In this document: positions 13,501 through 22,700 of the stretch, piece by piece | Layout: each line of letters begins with the position of its first letter | Position numbering within the stretch: the stretch's first letter is position 1 | Source: Imbricaverruca yamaguchii | Taxonomy: Eukaryota; Arthropoda; Thecostraca; Neoverrucidae | Direction: 5' to 3' | Length of the DNA: 64,000 bases | Assembly (NCBI GenBank): GCA_034440575.1 | Contig: JAOTOL010001557.1 | Location: 1,011,001 to 1,075,000 of the forward strand | The notes under the pieces: model-generated | What the model was told of the DNA's origin: nothing | Database searches by the model: none | What the model saw: only the letters and a program-made list of their open reading frames with translations | Translations under genes and position numbers: made by a program

Positions 13501-14510
13501 GTCACGAGTGTGTGCCGTGTCTCAGATCTGCTCGCCCCACCCCCCGATGTGGACGAGCCGGACGCGCCTGAGGAGACTGCGCCTTGGATCCAGTGGGCCA
13601 AAGAGCAGGCGGAGCGAACTGCCAGCCGGGACACCGATGTTCAGTCCTCAGACGTGTCCACGCCGCCAAACTCAGACATCGAAGACATGCTGGAGTGGTG
13701 GTAGGTGTAACGGGTGGAAAACAATGTTTAAATTCTAAACTTGTTGTGCAAGCAACATAGTCTTTTTCACCCAAGTCAAATAGTGTATTATGTGTATAGT
13801 TGAATGGTGTATATCAGGCGCATCCTGTAGACCTGCAATATGTAGATGCAGTTGACGTTGATTTCTATCATATGCATGGCTATGTGGTATTGGACAATGA
13901 ACGGAAGAATACTTATATTACAGTATGGATGCCAGTCTTTCATAGGAGTACGCAAACTAACATGTGGGAATCGAGATTACTCCTGGCTGAGTGTTGCGTG
14001 CCAACCAAACTGAAACTTTGACACGCCTCTGTTCTATGGGCCGTGCTGACCATCCAGGGTCCGGCGGGTAATGGCACGATTGGTTGTTCCTGGCGTGGTT
14101 GAAGGTATGATACCTACCGGTACGACTGGGTGGTACAGTACCACACCACGCAAATGATCAATTATGGTCGAAGCGCCCTAAAGCCGCACCCCCTCCAAAT
14201 AACCACACCAGTGCCATCTGACGCCACCCTGACGTCACCCGGCAGGCGGGCCGACGGCGGTCCCGGCGAGATGACGCCGGCCGAGGAGCTGCGGGCCAGC
14301 AGGATGGCAATCCCGTGGTCGGAGCGGCGCAGTCGCGTGCCGCGCTGGAGCCGGCTCCGCCGCTCGGTCAGCGTCACCAACTCGGAGGCCGAGTCGTCGG
14401 CCACCACGGCCAGCAGCTGCGCGGCCGGCGCGCCCACGCCGGCCCGGCCGAGGCCGCCCGTCGCGCCGCAGGCGGTCTTTACCAAGTTCAATCTGGACCT
14501 GTTCGACTAG
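323..14510 (+). CDS. TAF1C: TAF1C-like subunit of RNA polymerase I factor SL1/TIF-IB (3' part of gene, multi-exon)
   Basis: TAF1C is a nucleolar WD-repeat-like subunit of SL1/TIF-IB, the factor that brings RNA polymerase I to the rDNA promoter. The call rests on my reading of exon peptides against the remembered order of human TAF1C. An RW-x-x-LL helix is followed by GGMAAIIADARNP (human GGALAWVPGRTP). A blade PLAVHGSDGDVLAWP aligns with human ELAICSRSGAVCLWS. HLSLVASSRHLCVFDDRNL aligns with LHLVCTQFSLYLVDERL. HVYTTNSNGDVFAHPL aligns with VLFQLSAAGDVFYQQL. Exons placed: 323-439, 958-1094, 3076-3160, 7952-8159, 9634-10292, 13526-13700, 14246-14510, with 3538-3640 and about 3954-4195 less certain. 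Splice phases agree at every junction except the disputed stretch 3161-4195. The first exon starts in mid-codon, so the N-terminus lies left of the window. The gene ends tail to tail with tropomyosin. No alignment was run, so the family call is inference. Confidence 0.72.
440..957 (+). other. Intron of the TAF1C-like gene
   Basis: The intron runs from the GTGAGC donor to the ttggcag acceptor. It contains a short GT microsatellite near 869-892. No other gene or RNA is visible in it. Confidence 0.55.
958..1094 (+). CDS. TAF1C: TAF1C-like exon
   Basis: The acceptor is ccttggcag (ends 957) and the donor is tacg|GTAAGG (1095). The 137-bp exon starts in codon position 2 and ends on a codon boundary. 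It reads GGMAAIIADARNPAVKKLSY then GAPHLYTVVPMVKFL. The GG-hydrophobic-x-A-R-x-P pattern resembles human TAF1C GGALAWVPGRTP, which supports the gene call. The next phase-compatible exon is at 3076. Confidence 0.68.
1458..1512. repeat. TA microsatellite
   Basis: An uninterrupted run of TA dinucleotides, followed by imperfect TA/TG-rich sequence to about 1550. It abuts the outer edge of the left arm of the large inverted repeat. Confidence 0.95.
1553..2760. repeat. Large inverted repeat of a dispersed element (arms of about 400 and 490 bp)
   Basis: The left arm (about 1553-1957) is the reverse complement of the right arm (about 2272-2760) with scattered mismatches. One example is tttagaatcggatatt at 1763 against its complement near 2530. 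The right arm has about 60 bp extra near 2420-2490. Beyond 2760 the plus-strand copy continues to about 2860 and matches a third copy at 27190-27700. The arrangement looks like two copies of one family lying head to head. No transposase frame is visible. Confidence 0.85.
2876..2916 (+). repeat. Dispersed short motif, tail-like
   Basis: The pattern GGTCGAAGCCCCCTAAAACC followed by AATAACTAACTA recurs with changes at 32-68, 14164-14208, 28105-28137 and 37260-37300. It directly follows the inverted-repeat family here, so it may be the end of a short interspersed element. Confidence 0.6.
3076..3160 (+). CDS. TAF1C: TAF1C-like exon
   Basis: The acceptor is tgtacacag (ends 3075) and the donor is GTGAGT at 3161. 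The exon is 85 bp, from phase 0 to phase 1. It reads KHNWLYGGGCLAISGDGQCL then ARASGHGVG, the alternation expected of a propeller blade. Joined to 958-1094 the frame stays open. Confidence 0.6.
3538..3640 (+). CDS. Possible TAF1C-like exon
   Basis: The acceptor is tgctcacag (ends 3537), with a start in codon position 2 that fits the phase-1 donor at 3160. The peptide reads GFHLVEVVYAKLDGAAAEDV then LSFSVRLWDM, and LWDM is a typical end of a WD-type blade. The only good-phase donor that I see is GC|GTAGTA at 3641, which is weak. The exon could be skipped or end earlier. Confidence 0.4.
3954..4195 (+). CDS. TAF1C: TAF1C-like exon, 5' boundary and upstream frame uncertain
   Basis: The confident part is 4044-4195, reading DVIGCKSGVRCPLAVHGSDG then DVLAWP and ending LYLDP at the donor G|GTACGG (4196). 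It aligns with the human TAF1C stretch ELAICSRSGAVCLWS. Its phase-1 end fits exon 7952. Upstream, a second frame is open from 3843 to 4112 and also looks protein-like (SSLRHQLVHPALHVHLWSM). The two frames cannot both be used without a frameshift or an unseen intron. Acceptors at 3953 and 3986 would give the right phase from a phase-2 donor. Confidence 0.5.
4225..4232 (+). repeat. Target-site duplication, left copy
   Basis: The sequence CTCACAAA is repeated at 6957-6964 just beyond the right end of the hAT-type element. Confidence 0.75.
4233..6956. mobile_element. Non-autonomous hAT-type DNA transposon
   Basis: The two ends are inverted copies. The left end reads CAGACTTGTGCTCGACTGGA, and the reverse complement of the right end reads CGGACTTGTGCTCGACTGGA. 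Both ends continue for about 200 bp as diverged inverted sequence made of many GAGTCA/TGAATCA motifs (4250-4440 and 6735-6935). The flanking 8-mer CTCACAAA occurs on both sides (4225-4232 and 6957-6964). An 8-bp target duplication and CA-G-starting ends are hallmarks of hAT elements. The longest internal open frame is about 140 codons and has no transposase features, so the copy is non-autonomous. It lies in an intron of the TAF1C-like gene. Confidence 0.8.
6957..6964 (+). repeat. Target-site duplication, right copy
   Basis: A second copy of CTCACAAA, matching 4225-4232. Confidence 0.75.
7000..7735. repeat. 28-bp minisatellite, about 26 copies
   Basis: The unit is TGTGACAGTCGTCTCCGACC followed by GTACCCTG, with few changes between copies. 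The unit has no stop codon on the minus strand and its length is not a multiple of three, so it makes long overlapping open frames (6926-7827) that are not genes. Degraded units (GTCCTGTGTGTG, GACAGCCACTCAC) continue to about 7950, up to the splice acceptor of the next TAF1C-like exon. Confidence 0.97.
7952..8159 (+). CDS. TAF1C: TAF1C-like exon
   Basis: The acceptor is gtgtccgcag (ends 7951) and the donor is AG|GTGAGC (8160). The exon is 208 bp, from codon position 2 to phase 2, and fits both neighbours. The peptide includes SLSVAKYYSPTSSGWARLDK and LWALVDTAGTLTVRNGRD. The second piece looks like a blade of a beta-propeller (tectonin-like), but its place between phase-matched neighbours favours the same TAF1C-like chain. 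The junction to 9634 makes NGRD-S-FRMCDN. Confidence 0.7.
8160..9047 (+). other. Intron of the TAF1C-like gene, non-repeat part
   Basis: The first 100 bases hold loosely repeated GGCCCCTGCTGG-type units (8180-8265). The rest, to 9047, shows no exon, RNA gene or known element. Minisatellites fill the intron from 9048 on. Confidence 0.5.
9048..9165. repeat. 26-bp minisatellite
   Basis: The unit GTAGACACCAGGGTATGTCA followed by GCTGAT starts at 9048, 9074 and 9100, with later copies diverged (about 4.5 copies). Confidence 0.93.
9195..9630. repeat. Minisatellite of about 50 bp, about 8 copies, ending at a splice acceptor
   Basis: The unit contains TGTCTGGCAGTGGTGTAATG, CTGAGCCCGTCACCAGGTAC and CGGCGGT. 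Some copies carry an extra CGGT or lack a few bases. The last copy runs into GACGCCAGCCGTCAG, the acceptor of the exon at 9634. Confidence 0.95.
9634..10292 (+). CDS. TAF1C: TAF1C-like exon (largest, 659 bp)
   Basis: The acceptor is agccgtcag (ends 9633) and the donor is CGAG|GTGAGC (10293). It starts in phase 2 and ends in phase 1. The frame is strongly GC-biased at third positions. It contains HLSLVASSRHLCVFDDRNL, which resembles the human TAF1C LYLVDERL blade. It also has HHLHVYTTNSNGDVFAHPL, which resembles FQLSAAGDVFYQQL, and a basic patch GASRRRKCRKAV. It ends CERISHWGSDPR. Open frames in the other two plus frames and on the minus strand come from the GC bias. Confidence 0.8.
10293..10625. 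repeat. 64-bp minisatellite carrying a copy of the splice donor in each unit
   Basis: The first unit begins exactly at the donor of exon 9634-10292. Each following unit repeats CCCAG|GTGAGCCGAC, with GT at 10357, 10421, 10485, 10549 and 10616. The spacing is exactly 64 until the last, which is 67 because of three added bases. The middle of the unit reads TGCATTGGCCCCAGCCCGGA. Confidence 0.96.
10626..11289 (+). other. Intron sequence without recognised feature
   Basis: This continues the intron after the donor minisatellite. Open frames here are short, and I see no exon with both splice sites in phase. Confidence 0.45.
11290..12490. repeat. Diverged satellite, units of about 85-90 bp, split by a foldback element
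   Basis: Related units occur at about 11295-11510 and 12285-12490. They share TTCTAAATGATCCTTGGTGA, AATCAACATGTCTAAATCTA and ATTTTGGAG. Between them lies the foldback element and about 300 bp of unrelated AT-rich sequence, including a near-perfect short palindrome at 11957-11980. Confidence 0.6.
11505..11945. mobile_element. Foldback/MITE-like element (long inverted repeat of about 440 bp)
   Basis: The left arm (about 11505-11705) pairs with the right arm (about 11732-11945). The inner ends are nearly perfect: TTGCTAGGCATAGGCTTTTT against its complement AAAAAGCCTATGCCTAGCAA. The outer parts share GGTACAACCATTC and AATCACACGAT with more mismatches. The spacer is about 25 bp. No coding capacity is present. 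A clear target duplication was not found. Confidence 0.85.
13417..13576. repeat. 80-bp tandem duplication of a splice acceptor and exon start
   Basis: The copy at 13417-13496 and the copy at 13497-13576 share GAGTGTGTGCCGT, the acceptor CTCAG, and the exon start CTGCTCGCCCCACC then GTGGACGAGCCGG. Because 80 is not a multiple of three, only the second copy continues in the reading frame of the TAF1C-like gene. Confidence 0.92.
13526..13700 (+). CDS. TAF1C: TAF1C-like exon
   Basis: The acceptor is gtgtctcag (ends 13525) and the donor is TGGTG|GTAGGT (13701). It starts in codon position 2, which fits exon 9634-10292, and ends in phase 2. The peptide is acidic: LLAPPPDVDEPDAPEETAPW, then IQWAKEQAERTA and SDIEDMLEWW. 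The human protein has a poorly conserved acidic or proline-rich C-terminal part at this place. The frame has a stop at 13702 if the donor is not used. Confidence 0.6.
14246..14510 (+). CDS. TAF1C: TAF1C-like last coding exon
   Basis: The acceptor is cacccggcag (ends 14245), in phase with the previous exon. The peptide contains GEMTPAEELRASRMAIPWSE, a basic stretch RRSRVPRWSRLRRSVS (possible nuclear targeting), a Ser/Ala-rich part, and the end FTKFNLDLFD followed by a TAG stop at 14508-14510. An upstream acceptor at 14211 exists but has the wrong phase. Confidence 0.6.
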
Positions 14511-16692
14511 TGGGCGCCCGGTGTTTGGTGTTCTGAGGGACGCCTGGAGCACGATGGCCTGCTCACGGCACGTGTGATGTGGGAAGAACGGTGTAGCTTG
14601 CTTCCGGCCGAATCTCGGCGTCTTAACGGGTCATGAAGTGGCTGCGGAGGACGCCGTGAATATGCCGTGATCGGGTTCTCTGCGGACGCCACCTGACGCC
14701 CGTGTCCAGGCTGCGGTCCGGCTGTGAGGTGTGTCGAGTACCGTGGCTAAACCACGGCCGGCTTGCCAGTACTTCGCGACGTTGTTGGGGTGACTGGCAT
14801 CTGATCAGGCTCGGTACGGTTGCGCAGAGTACAGCGGCCGGTTGTCAGTATTTATGACGCTGTCCTGATCACTGGCATTTGGCCGGGTTGCTGTGGAGTG
14901 TCACAGCTATGTCATGGCTGGGCCGTCAGCGTATACGTGCGACAACCAGCTCACGCCGCGGCTGTAGAGCTATGTCAGCTTGGGTCAGTCGTGATGGCGC
15001 CACAGGTGCGCCGGGCTGTGATCGGAAGAGTTCTGTGAGATGGCAGCGATAGTACAAACATGTGCGTAAGGTGAGTTACATCGCCTTCCCACTGGTATTG
15101 TTTTGTAACCAGTGCTCACTGCACAAAACGGTCGTGTTCATAGAACAGAATCGTGCACAAAACAGTCGTGTTCATAGAACAGAATTGCATACTGACGCGA
15201 ACTGCGGTACTATCGATCGCCTTCCCGACCAGGTGCTTGGGGAGATGTTGGAGGTCTTAGGGTGGCTGAGCCACGTGGGAAGACCAAGCGCATGATGCAG
15301 CGTGTCACGCATGCTGTTTTCATACAGTCTCGTATATTGGGCTCTTTTGTCTTACTGGTGAAGGTGGCGTTGACTTGTAGCGCGTTCTCAATACCAGCAT
15401 CACTACGCACCCACGCGTCTAGGATGCAAATCACCACTGAGCGACGCACCACCGTCCAGAAATTGTTCTTGTACCTGGGTGTCTGAGAAGAAAAATTGTC
15501 CCTCAAATGGTGAGGGAATTGGAAAGTCCAGTGGAACATGGTCCAGTTATGAGCGTTTCAAAACTTCAGTCATTTGAAAGTGAGACTACTGTGTAAATTG
15601 TCGAAATTAAACTTCAAATTTATGTACTGAAAATTTGCATAAAAAGGTACTCAATATTTTAGCTTCTGTCGTAAGAGTGTAGTAAAAGTTGACGTTAAAA
15701 AACGCCTTCCAGCACCCGAGTCGCACAGGCTCCTGCCTTGTTCTGGCAACTTAGTGGCGGCCGTGGCCCAAACGTTACGCGTCGTCTGCTGTCGCTGAGA
15801 TGAGATATATCTGTTACGTGCCAACACCACACCGGCGAGCTGTCAAACAGTCGAGCAATTACAAATTGATAGCATCTGAAACGTTTATCCTGCGTAACCA
15901 AACGCGCCACTCTGCAAGTACTGATAGGTTCGCCGCAAACATCGGCGCCGCACCACCTACCATAAGGTTCTCTGGAGTCAGCCCTGGATGCGCAAGACGA
16001 TCGCTACAAGTCCCGGTTCCGCACATACGCACCGTCCCTGGAGGCCCACCCGGCCACGGCTCGAGTCAGCGTCTTCAGTCAGCGTCACCCCGGGGACCAG
16101 GATCAACAGGCGCGTCGATCCTGCTCCCTCGGACAACAAACAACCAAAGCCAGCTTAAAAATTGTTAGATTTTTTAAGTCGTCTCGTACAGCTGTGTACA
16201 ACCTGCGATATAATCACAACTCCATTTTGTCACCACATGATCGAACCGAAAATCAAGGACAAGACACGCCTCTATCCATCATTCGAACCCATACATAATA
16301 ATATAGCCATAATCTTCTGACGAGCTAACAAATACAATAGTAAAAATTACAAAAAGAGAACAGACTACGTACAATAGAGAGGGCGGCTGAGAATTTAGCA
16401 CCCTCGGGTTGAGCGAGCGGTGATGCGAGATGTCCGTAAAGGCAGCAGCGCAAGCGGTGTACTATGGACGTGTTGTCTGCGTCGACGCGCTACGACGGGC
16501 AGATGGGCCGTATTTATGTACAGGGGGAGGGGGACGGCTCGAGTGTGCGGCAGCGGCGGGTCAGCATCATCAGTCGGTGTGTCGCGTGGCGGTCGCCGCG
16601 CCCATTCTCGCGCCGTCCCCGGGTCCGGAGAGGTCGGGCCGGCCGGTGGTGCTGGCTCGCGCCGACGTGGCCTCGGCTGGCCGCGCCGCGCT
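14511..16692. other. Intergenic region between convergent genes
   Basis: This stretch must hold the 3' UTRs of the TAF1C-like gene (plus) and of the distal tropomyosin end (minus). An ATTAAA at 15606-15611 on the plus strand is a weak candidate polyadenylation signal. A 36-bp direct duplication (CAAAAC-GTCGTGTTCATAGA) lies at about 15121-15187. An open plus-strand frame at 15966-16298 is listed separately. Confidence 0.5.
15966..16298 (+). other. Open frame without start codon, possible exon
   Basis: The frame is open for 110 codons after a stop at 15963 and ends at TAA 16296. It reads ESALDAQDDRYKSRFRTYAP, then TARVSVFSQRHPG and LKIVRFFKSSRTAVYNLRYN. The residue mix looks more like protein than the neighbouring frames do. 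Possible acceptors are CTGGAG (15977) or GTCAG (15981). I recognise no family, and it may be chance. Confidence 0.22.
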
Positions 16693-16775
16693 CTAATAGC
16701 CAGACAGCTCGGCGAACGCCGTGTCCATCTCGTCGGCGATGCCCTTGTATTTCTCCTTCTCGTTGACCAGTTCGT
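16693..16775 (-). CDS. Tm1: Tropomyosin last exon, copy III
   Basis: It is 83 bp of coding sequence: (D)[26 protein letters not shown], stop TAG at 16695-16693. The acceptor is CGGCAG. It is closest to the crustacean muscle C-terminus [18 protein letters not shown], which ends SGY or SGF. Confidence 0.96.
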
Positions 16776-19700
16776 CTGCCGGGCGGCAAGAGGCACGCGC
16801 GCGCGCGTCGTCACCGGCGGCTCCGGCACACGACGACGGCTAAGGCAGTGTTCAACAGTCCGGCCGCACCGCAAACGCCGTCACGGCGCTCCGGCGGGCT
16901 GACACTCGGTAGCATGCACACTCAGTTCACACGGGCGCCTCTGTGGGCCGACAGACACTCAGCAGCAGATGCGCAGCCGGTAAGACAGACAGATAGAAAG
17001 CAACAGAAAGAGGGGGAGAAAGTAAGAGAAGCGGGCAGGCAGTTAGACAGAAACAGTGGCGTGGCAGTTTGGCCTCGCTGTGTTAGAGGGCCGGCGGCGC
17101 AGCGGCGCGGCGCCCCACAGCGGTCAGGTGGTTTAGTAGGCTGACATCTCCGAGAAGGTGGTGTCCAGTTCGTCAGAGACCGACTTAAACTTCTCCTTCT
17201 CGTGCACCAGATCGTCTGCAAGGCCCGTACCTGGTTAGTTAGTGGCCAGCGGTGCCAGCGCGGGAGCGCTCACAGTTCAGTTGGCTCGTTAGATGCAGCG
17301 CACACACCACAACCGTTGGAACTCGCAGTCGTTTTCAAGAGCGTGAAAAGTAATTAGGCCAGCGTCGAGTTGACATGGTTAAACAGCGTAACATCAAATA
17401 GAGGTCAGTTAGTTGGCTTTGTCACAGAGAAGCGAGGCGGGTGCAACATAAAACATTTGCATTGCAAAATGAGCTAGAAGAGCAACCAGTACGCACATGA
17501 AGGTGAACACCAGTCATACTCCCATTGCAACCCAAATGAATACAGACACGATAAATAGCGCATAGTATCCTGCATGACCGCATTCGTGTGGTGGTGGTGG
17601 TGGATTGGAGTTTAGGGGCGCGTCGACGTTGACCCCATTCGTGTGAGGATATTCCAGGCCAACGAGATCTGTGTTCAAGAACCCAGCCGTTCGGTCTATA
17701 AACTCGCCGACATTATCCCAAGATCTGGAAATGATGTATGAAGAAAAGGATCATCTCAGCAATGCTATTAGACACCACAGCACACCGGGTTAATTATTAC
17801 CTGCTTGCTCCGGCGATCGCTTTAGCGGGAAAATACCGCCTTCAGCCGCCAAGGCCATTTCAGCACAACCAATCTCCAGTGGTTGCTAACTTGTGCACAT
17901 AATTACCACAGGCAGCACTTAGTGGGTGAAACCGTTATCGCTTGGACTCTGTCTAAACGGCAACGAAGATCAAGTGAGACGGTGAGAGTACGCTTAGGCG
18001 AGACAGTGAACCAGATAGCGAACGTCGTAGCCAAGTATATTTAGATGACATGAATTGGCGCATGGCCCTAAGGTGAAGCCCGTGTGGGTCTACCTGAACA
18101 ACAGCAATCAGGTACTGATCAGCTCTGGGGTTGTAGACCGCTTCTGTCTGCTCACCTGTCGTGCTGCCACCACAGGGGAACACGCACACTATTGGGCGGC
18201 GCGTGCGCGCTCACAAATTCTGTATGTCCTTCAGTGTGGTGTCCATCTCGTCCTCGAGCATCTTCTGCGCCTGGCGACACTCCACCAGCTTGTCTGTTCA
18301 CGGCAAGCCGAGCGGAGGCACCCGCGTGCAAAGTTAGTGCGCGAAACACCGAGCAACAGCGGCAGGCCAACTCGACACGAAAAACGACACGCCGGACAGA
18401 CGCGGGCGCTGCCGGGCGAAAACGTGCCACCCGACAGCCGCGTGAAAATAAAACCGCTTCTACACTTCGAACGCAGCCGGGCTGCGCCGAAAGTTAGCAC
18501 ACCACGCTGCCGGATCGGGCTAAGCCACCGGTCCGCCGGCGGGCTACGGCACATCAACTGCAAACCATGCGGCCGAACAGCTGCACACGGACGGCGCACG
18601 CACGCAGCGCGCTGGGATGATCAGACCGCAGGACAGGGGACAGCATGGTGGGATTCGCATGGGAGGAAGCAGCATGGTGGGGTGACTCGGTAGGAGACGT
18701 GGTGGGATGTCAGACTGAGAAGCAGCATGGTGGGGTGACACAGAATATGGAGACGACGGGACGACGGAAGGACGGTGAGACTGGAGGCGTTGCGGGGCCG
18801 CGGTAGAGCAGGCAGCATGGTCGGGTGACCCTGTAGACGGAGAAAGCGTGGTGGGACGGCAGGGGACTGGAGACGGCCGAGATGCGGGTCACGTGCGCAT
18901 TTGGTTGATACCTCTTCACAGCACGTGCACGATTCCACAGGCGAGTCTGTTACCTGTGTCAGTACGCCTTAGCGGCGGCCCGCATCTGTTCAACATTGGC
19001 TGCTTGCAAAGACAGGAGGGTGGCGTCTGTATGTGCACTTGGACGTGTGCACACTGTATCACACAAAACCGGGGCAATTGTGCCCTCGCATGCCATACGT
19101 CCATACGTGAGACCGTGGTGGTAGCGTCCATGGGTGGGAATGTACGCACTCGGTTTGAAAAACTGTGATGGCCTTGTGTGCGCTAGAATGTATGCTTGTT
19201 CGGGCGAACGGTTGACATGGAGCTATGCAAACATCTGATCATCAGACAATACGGCGCCGGAAAATACGTAATTCCCATGAGCTGATGTCGAAGATTTGCT
19301 CCCTGTGCCTCGCAAGTGCCGCGTTGCAGTGGCTGAATATGTGTGCCCGAGTCTAGTGCATGGGCGAAGTCCACTTCTATCTGGGCTCGGAAGACATGTC
19401 AGGAGTCGGCGGCTAGGCGGAACGGCGGCCTACCTTCCAGTCTGTCAACCTCCTTCTGCAGCTTCTGCACAGATCGCTCGGCGAATTCAGCGCGCGCCTC
19501 AGCCTGTGAACATACCCCCGGAGAAGAGTCAATAGCCTGACACGGATGTAGTAGCCACTCCCCATCAATTATCTTACAGGCGAGAAATGAAATCGTTCAA
19601 ATATGGCTTACTCCCCAAACGAACATTGGATGGATGCCTGACAAGTTACTAATAAAGGCATTCGGAAGCAAACATGACGAAAGTTTCTGCTATGCATGCA

Positions 19701-22700
19701 CTGATGCAGAATAGTTGAACAAATTGAAATGTTGAATCATACTAGACAAACACGGCATAATGTCGACCTATTACGATTTAATACAAACCTAATCCAAAGT
19801 ACGTACTTTAAAAGGCCATCCCTACAACGATTCAGAATTTATATTAAGCGTTATATATTTCGGGTGCATCTCGTGGCCATTTGCATTCAAACAAGACTTG
19901 TTTAAGGGTAGGTGGCAACATATTTTACCAGAAATATAATGCCCAATCTAACATCCGAATCATTGTAAGGACGGTAATTTTAAAAGCGCATTCTGTTTCG
20001 TATAATCATGGCTTACATCCAACAAGCATGGAACAAACCTAATCCATACCAGCTTTACTCGGTGTCAGTAGAGTATATTTATCTCGACAGCCATACGAAT
20101 TATATACATATATATATATATATATATATAATCTATAAGAAACAGAAAATCGTTGACGGGTCAGCCGGTGCGTAAATGACATGATTATGCAATGTTGTGG
20201 TTATGGCCAAACAGGTTTGCGCGATACACGTGCTTATGCTTGTACCAACCTTGTGCTTGGCTGCATCAGTCATTCGTCATGGACACCGCACAATCATTCC
20301 CATATCACGGAACATTGTTGCTTGAGGAGCAAAGTGAAATCTTACGGTAATATGGCAACCATTTTCCGTGAAGGTTTATACTTGTTGAAGATAATGGGCG
20401 ACTGCAATGAGTTGCCGAGCAGGCTGATCGGCACTAACGCCACCGAACACGGATCACCCACTGACCTCTCTCCACCTGGCCTCGCTGTCGCGCAGCTGGG
20501 TCTCGAACATCTCCTCTCGGTGAGAGGCCTACAGGCAGGGCGGTGCTAGTCGTTAGTCGGGTATGCACTGCACGCTAGCGCGGCCAGTTAGTGGCACGCC
20601 ACACTGGTGTTATGTCACACAAGACACACACGGGACGACGGGCGACTCGGCTGGATTGGACTCCGGCTGTGGGTCGGTTAGCGCGCGTGTACCTGCTTCA
20701 GGCGCGACGTGTACATGGTGATCTGTTTCTCGTACTCCTCCTCGCGCTCTCGGGCCTGGCGCGCGGACGCAGGTCATGAGGTGGCAGTCGGCACGCAAAC
20801 GGACAGACACGCGTGGGTCGGGGTGGGCTGGAGAGGCGCCATGGTTAGCGGCGCGACCGTCGGCCGCTCCAGCTGCTGCGGCGGGGCGGGACGGGGCGGG
20901 GTGGCACTACCACACGCCACGACCGGCCACACACATGCGGTCCGCCGGGCCGCGTGCGCATGCGCCGCGTTACCTGCTTCATTCGGTTTGTAAGCTGCTT
21001 GATCTGTTCCTTATACGCCTCCTCGCGCTGGTTGGCCTACAGACATAGGTCAGCCGAGCTTTAGCGCAGCCGCCACAGACGGAGCGGCACGGCCAGGGCG
21101 CCCTGTAGCATACAGCGGCGCCCCCGGAGCGGCGACGCCATGCGGCCTCTGGTGGCGTTAGTCGTCCAGCCCCGGCGTGTTAGCCCTCCCAGCCAGTACA
21201 GAAGCGTTGCACGTGACGTGTGTCAATCGCCAGAGGCGTGTGACGAGCCAGGGCCGACGGGCCGACACTGAGTTAGCTGCGAGCGGCGGCAGCGGCAGCC
21301 GCGACTCGACATGGTTATCAGCGGACACAGGTACCAGCGCGGTCGGAACGGACGACGCGTCGAGAGGCGATATCGCGTATCGCACGGCTAATCAGGCGTC
21401 TGTAGGAACTCGATTAGGACTCGCGCGCGGAAGCGTGACATCAGTATCGGTATTGGGAGCACTCATGGCAGATACGGAACAGTTGACGGCGCGGCGGGCA
21501 CTGGGCAGCGACCAAGGCTGGTCACACGGCCTCTCCTGGATGGGCAGCTCATCAACGATTCGCCACGTGACGCTACATCAAGAATCTGCCAAACCGTCTG
21601 GTCAGCAACAGCGGACCGCAGAAAGCGGCACGACCGAACGCAAAAATAACCGCAAACAGGATTTCCGGCGATGCCCTGGGGAGGCACGCAAAGGACTGAG
21701 ATTACAACTACCGTAATTCGGTTGAAGTTCACACAACTTGGTAGGGTAGATTCGTAGGTCGACCAGCTGCTTTTTACATACGGTTCGGCCACACTCAAGG
21801 TGGAAAATAAAACTGAAACTGGTCATTGATACATTGATACACATGACACATGAATGGAATCCAGTTCTTAATGAACAATAAAATGGATCCACATTTTGAG
21901 CATGGCAATTTGAAAAATATATTACATTTTAAAGACTGCATGCTTAGGTGTGATAAACAACACCAAATTTTAGACATTGCAGCTTCCAACGAGACACAAT
22001 GAGACGAAAGGCATCGACGCTATGTTTTGTGGTAGAGGGGACGGCCTGCTTACCTTCTCCTCAGACACCTCGAGCGACTTCAAGTTGTTGCCGACCACAC
22101 GCAGCTCCTCCTCCAGCTCCACGATCTTGCTGCAGGGGCGACAGTACACTGGGTTAGCGGGAACGTTCGGTACGCACAGACACAGGTCACGCGGACAGGG
22201 CCACTTTCAACACACGACGGCTTGTTGCCAGAATAAAGCCCACACCACCTAGCAATGGTCTATTGTGCAAGTTAACCGAGTATTAAGCGCATGTTTAATG
22301 CAATGGAAAAGCAATTATCATACGGCAATTTGCGATTAACGATGGTAAATTATACATAAACTACATATGGAGGTCCCAGCAATGAGTGCTGCAAGCGTTC
22401 CAGGTTTCAATAGAAGGAGAAAGCGAGCCGATCATGCAGCACCATCGCGAGCTGCCCCGAGATATGTTTGCAGTCGTGTCGGCGGAGCGTCGGCCGCTCG
22501 CCAACTGGACCGTCGATGGGCGGGCGTGGGGTGGGGGCAGGGGCAGGGCAGGGGCGTGCGGGTGGGGTACTCACGACTCGCCGCTCTCGGCGCGTTCTTC
22601 GGCCCGCTCCAGGTCGTTTTCCAGCATGACCACCTTGCGCGCCACCTGGTGGTGACCGGGATAGGGCGGCAGTCAGCCAGGCGGCCGGTGCAGCTGGGAC

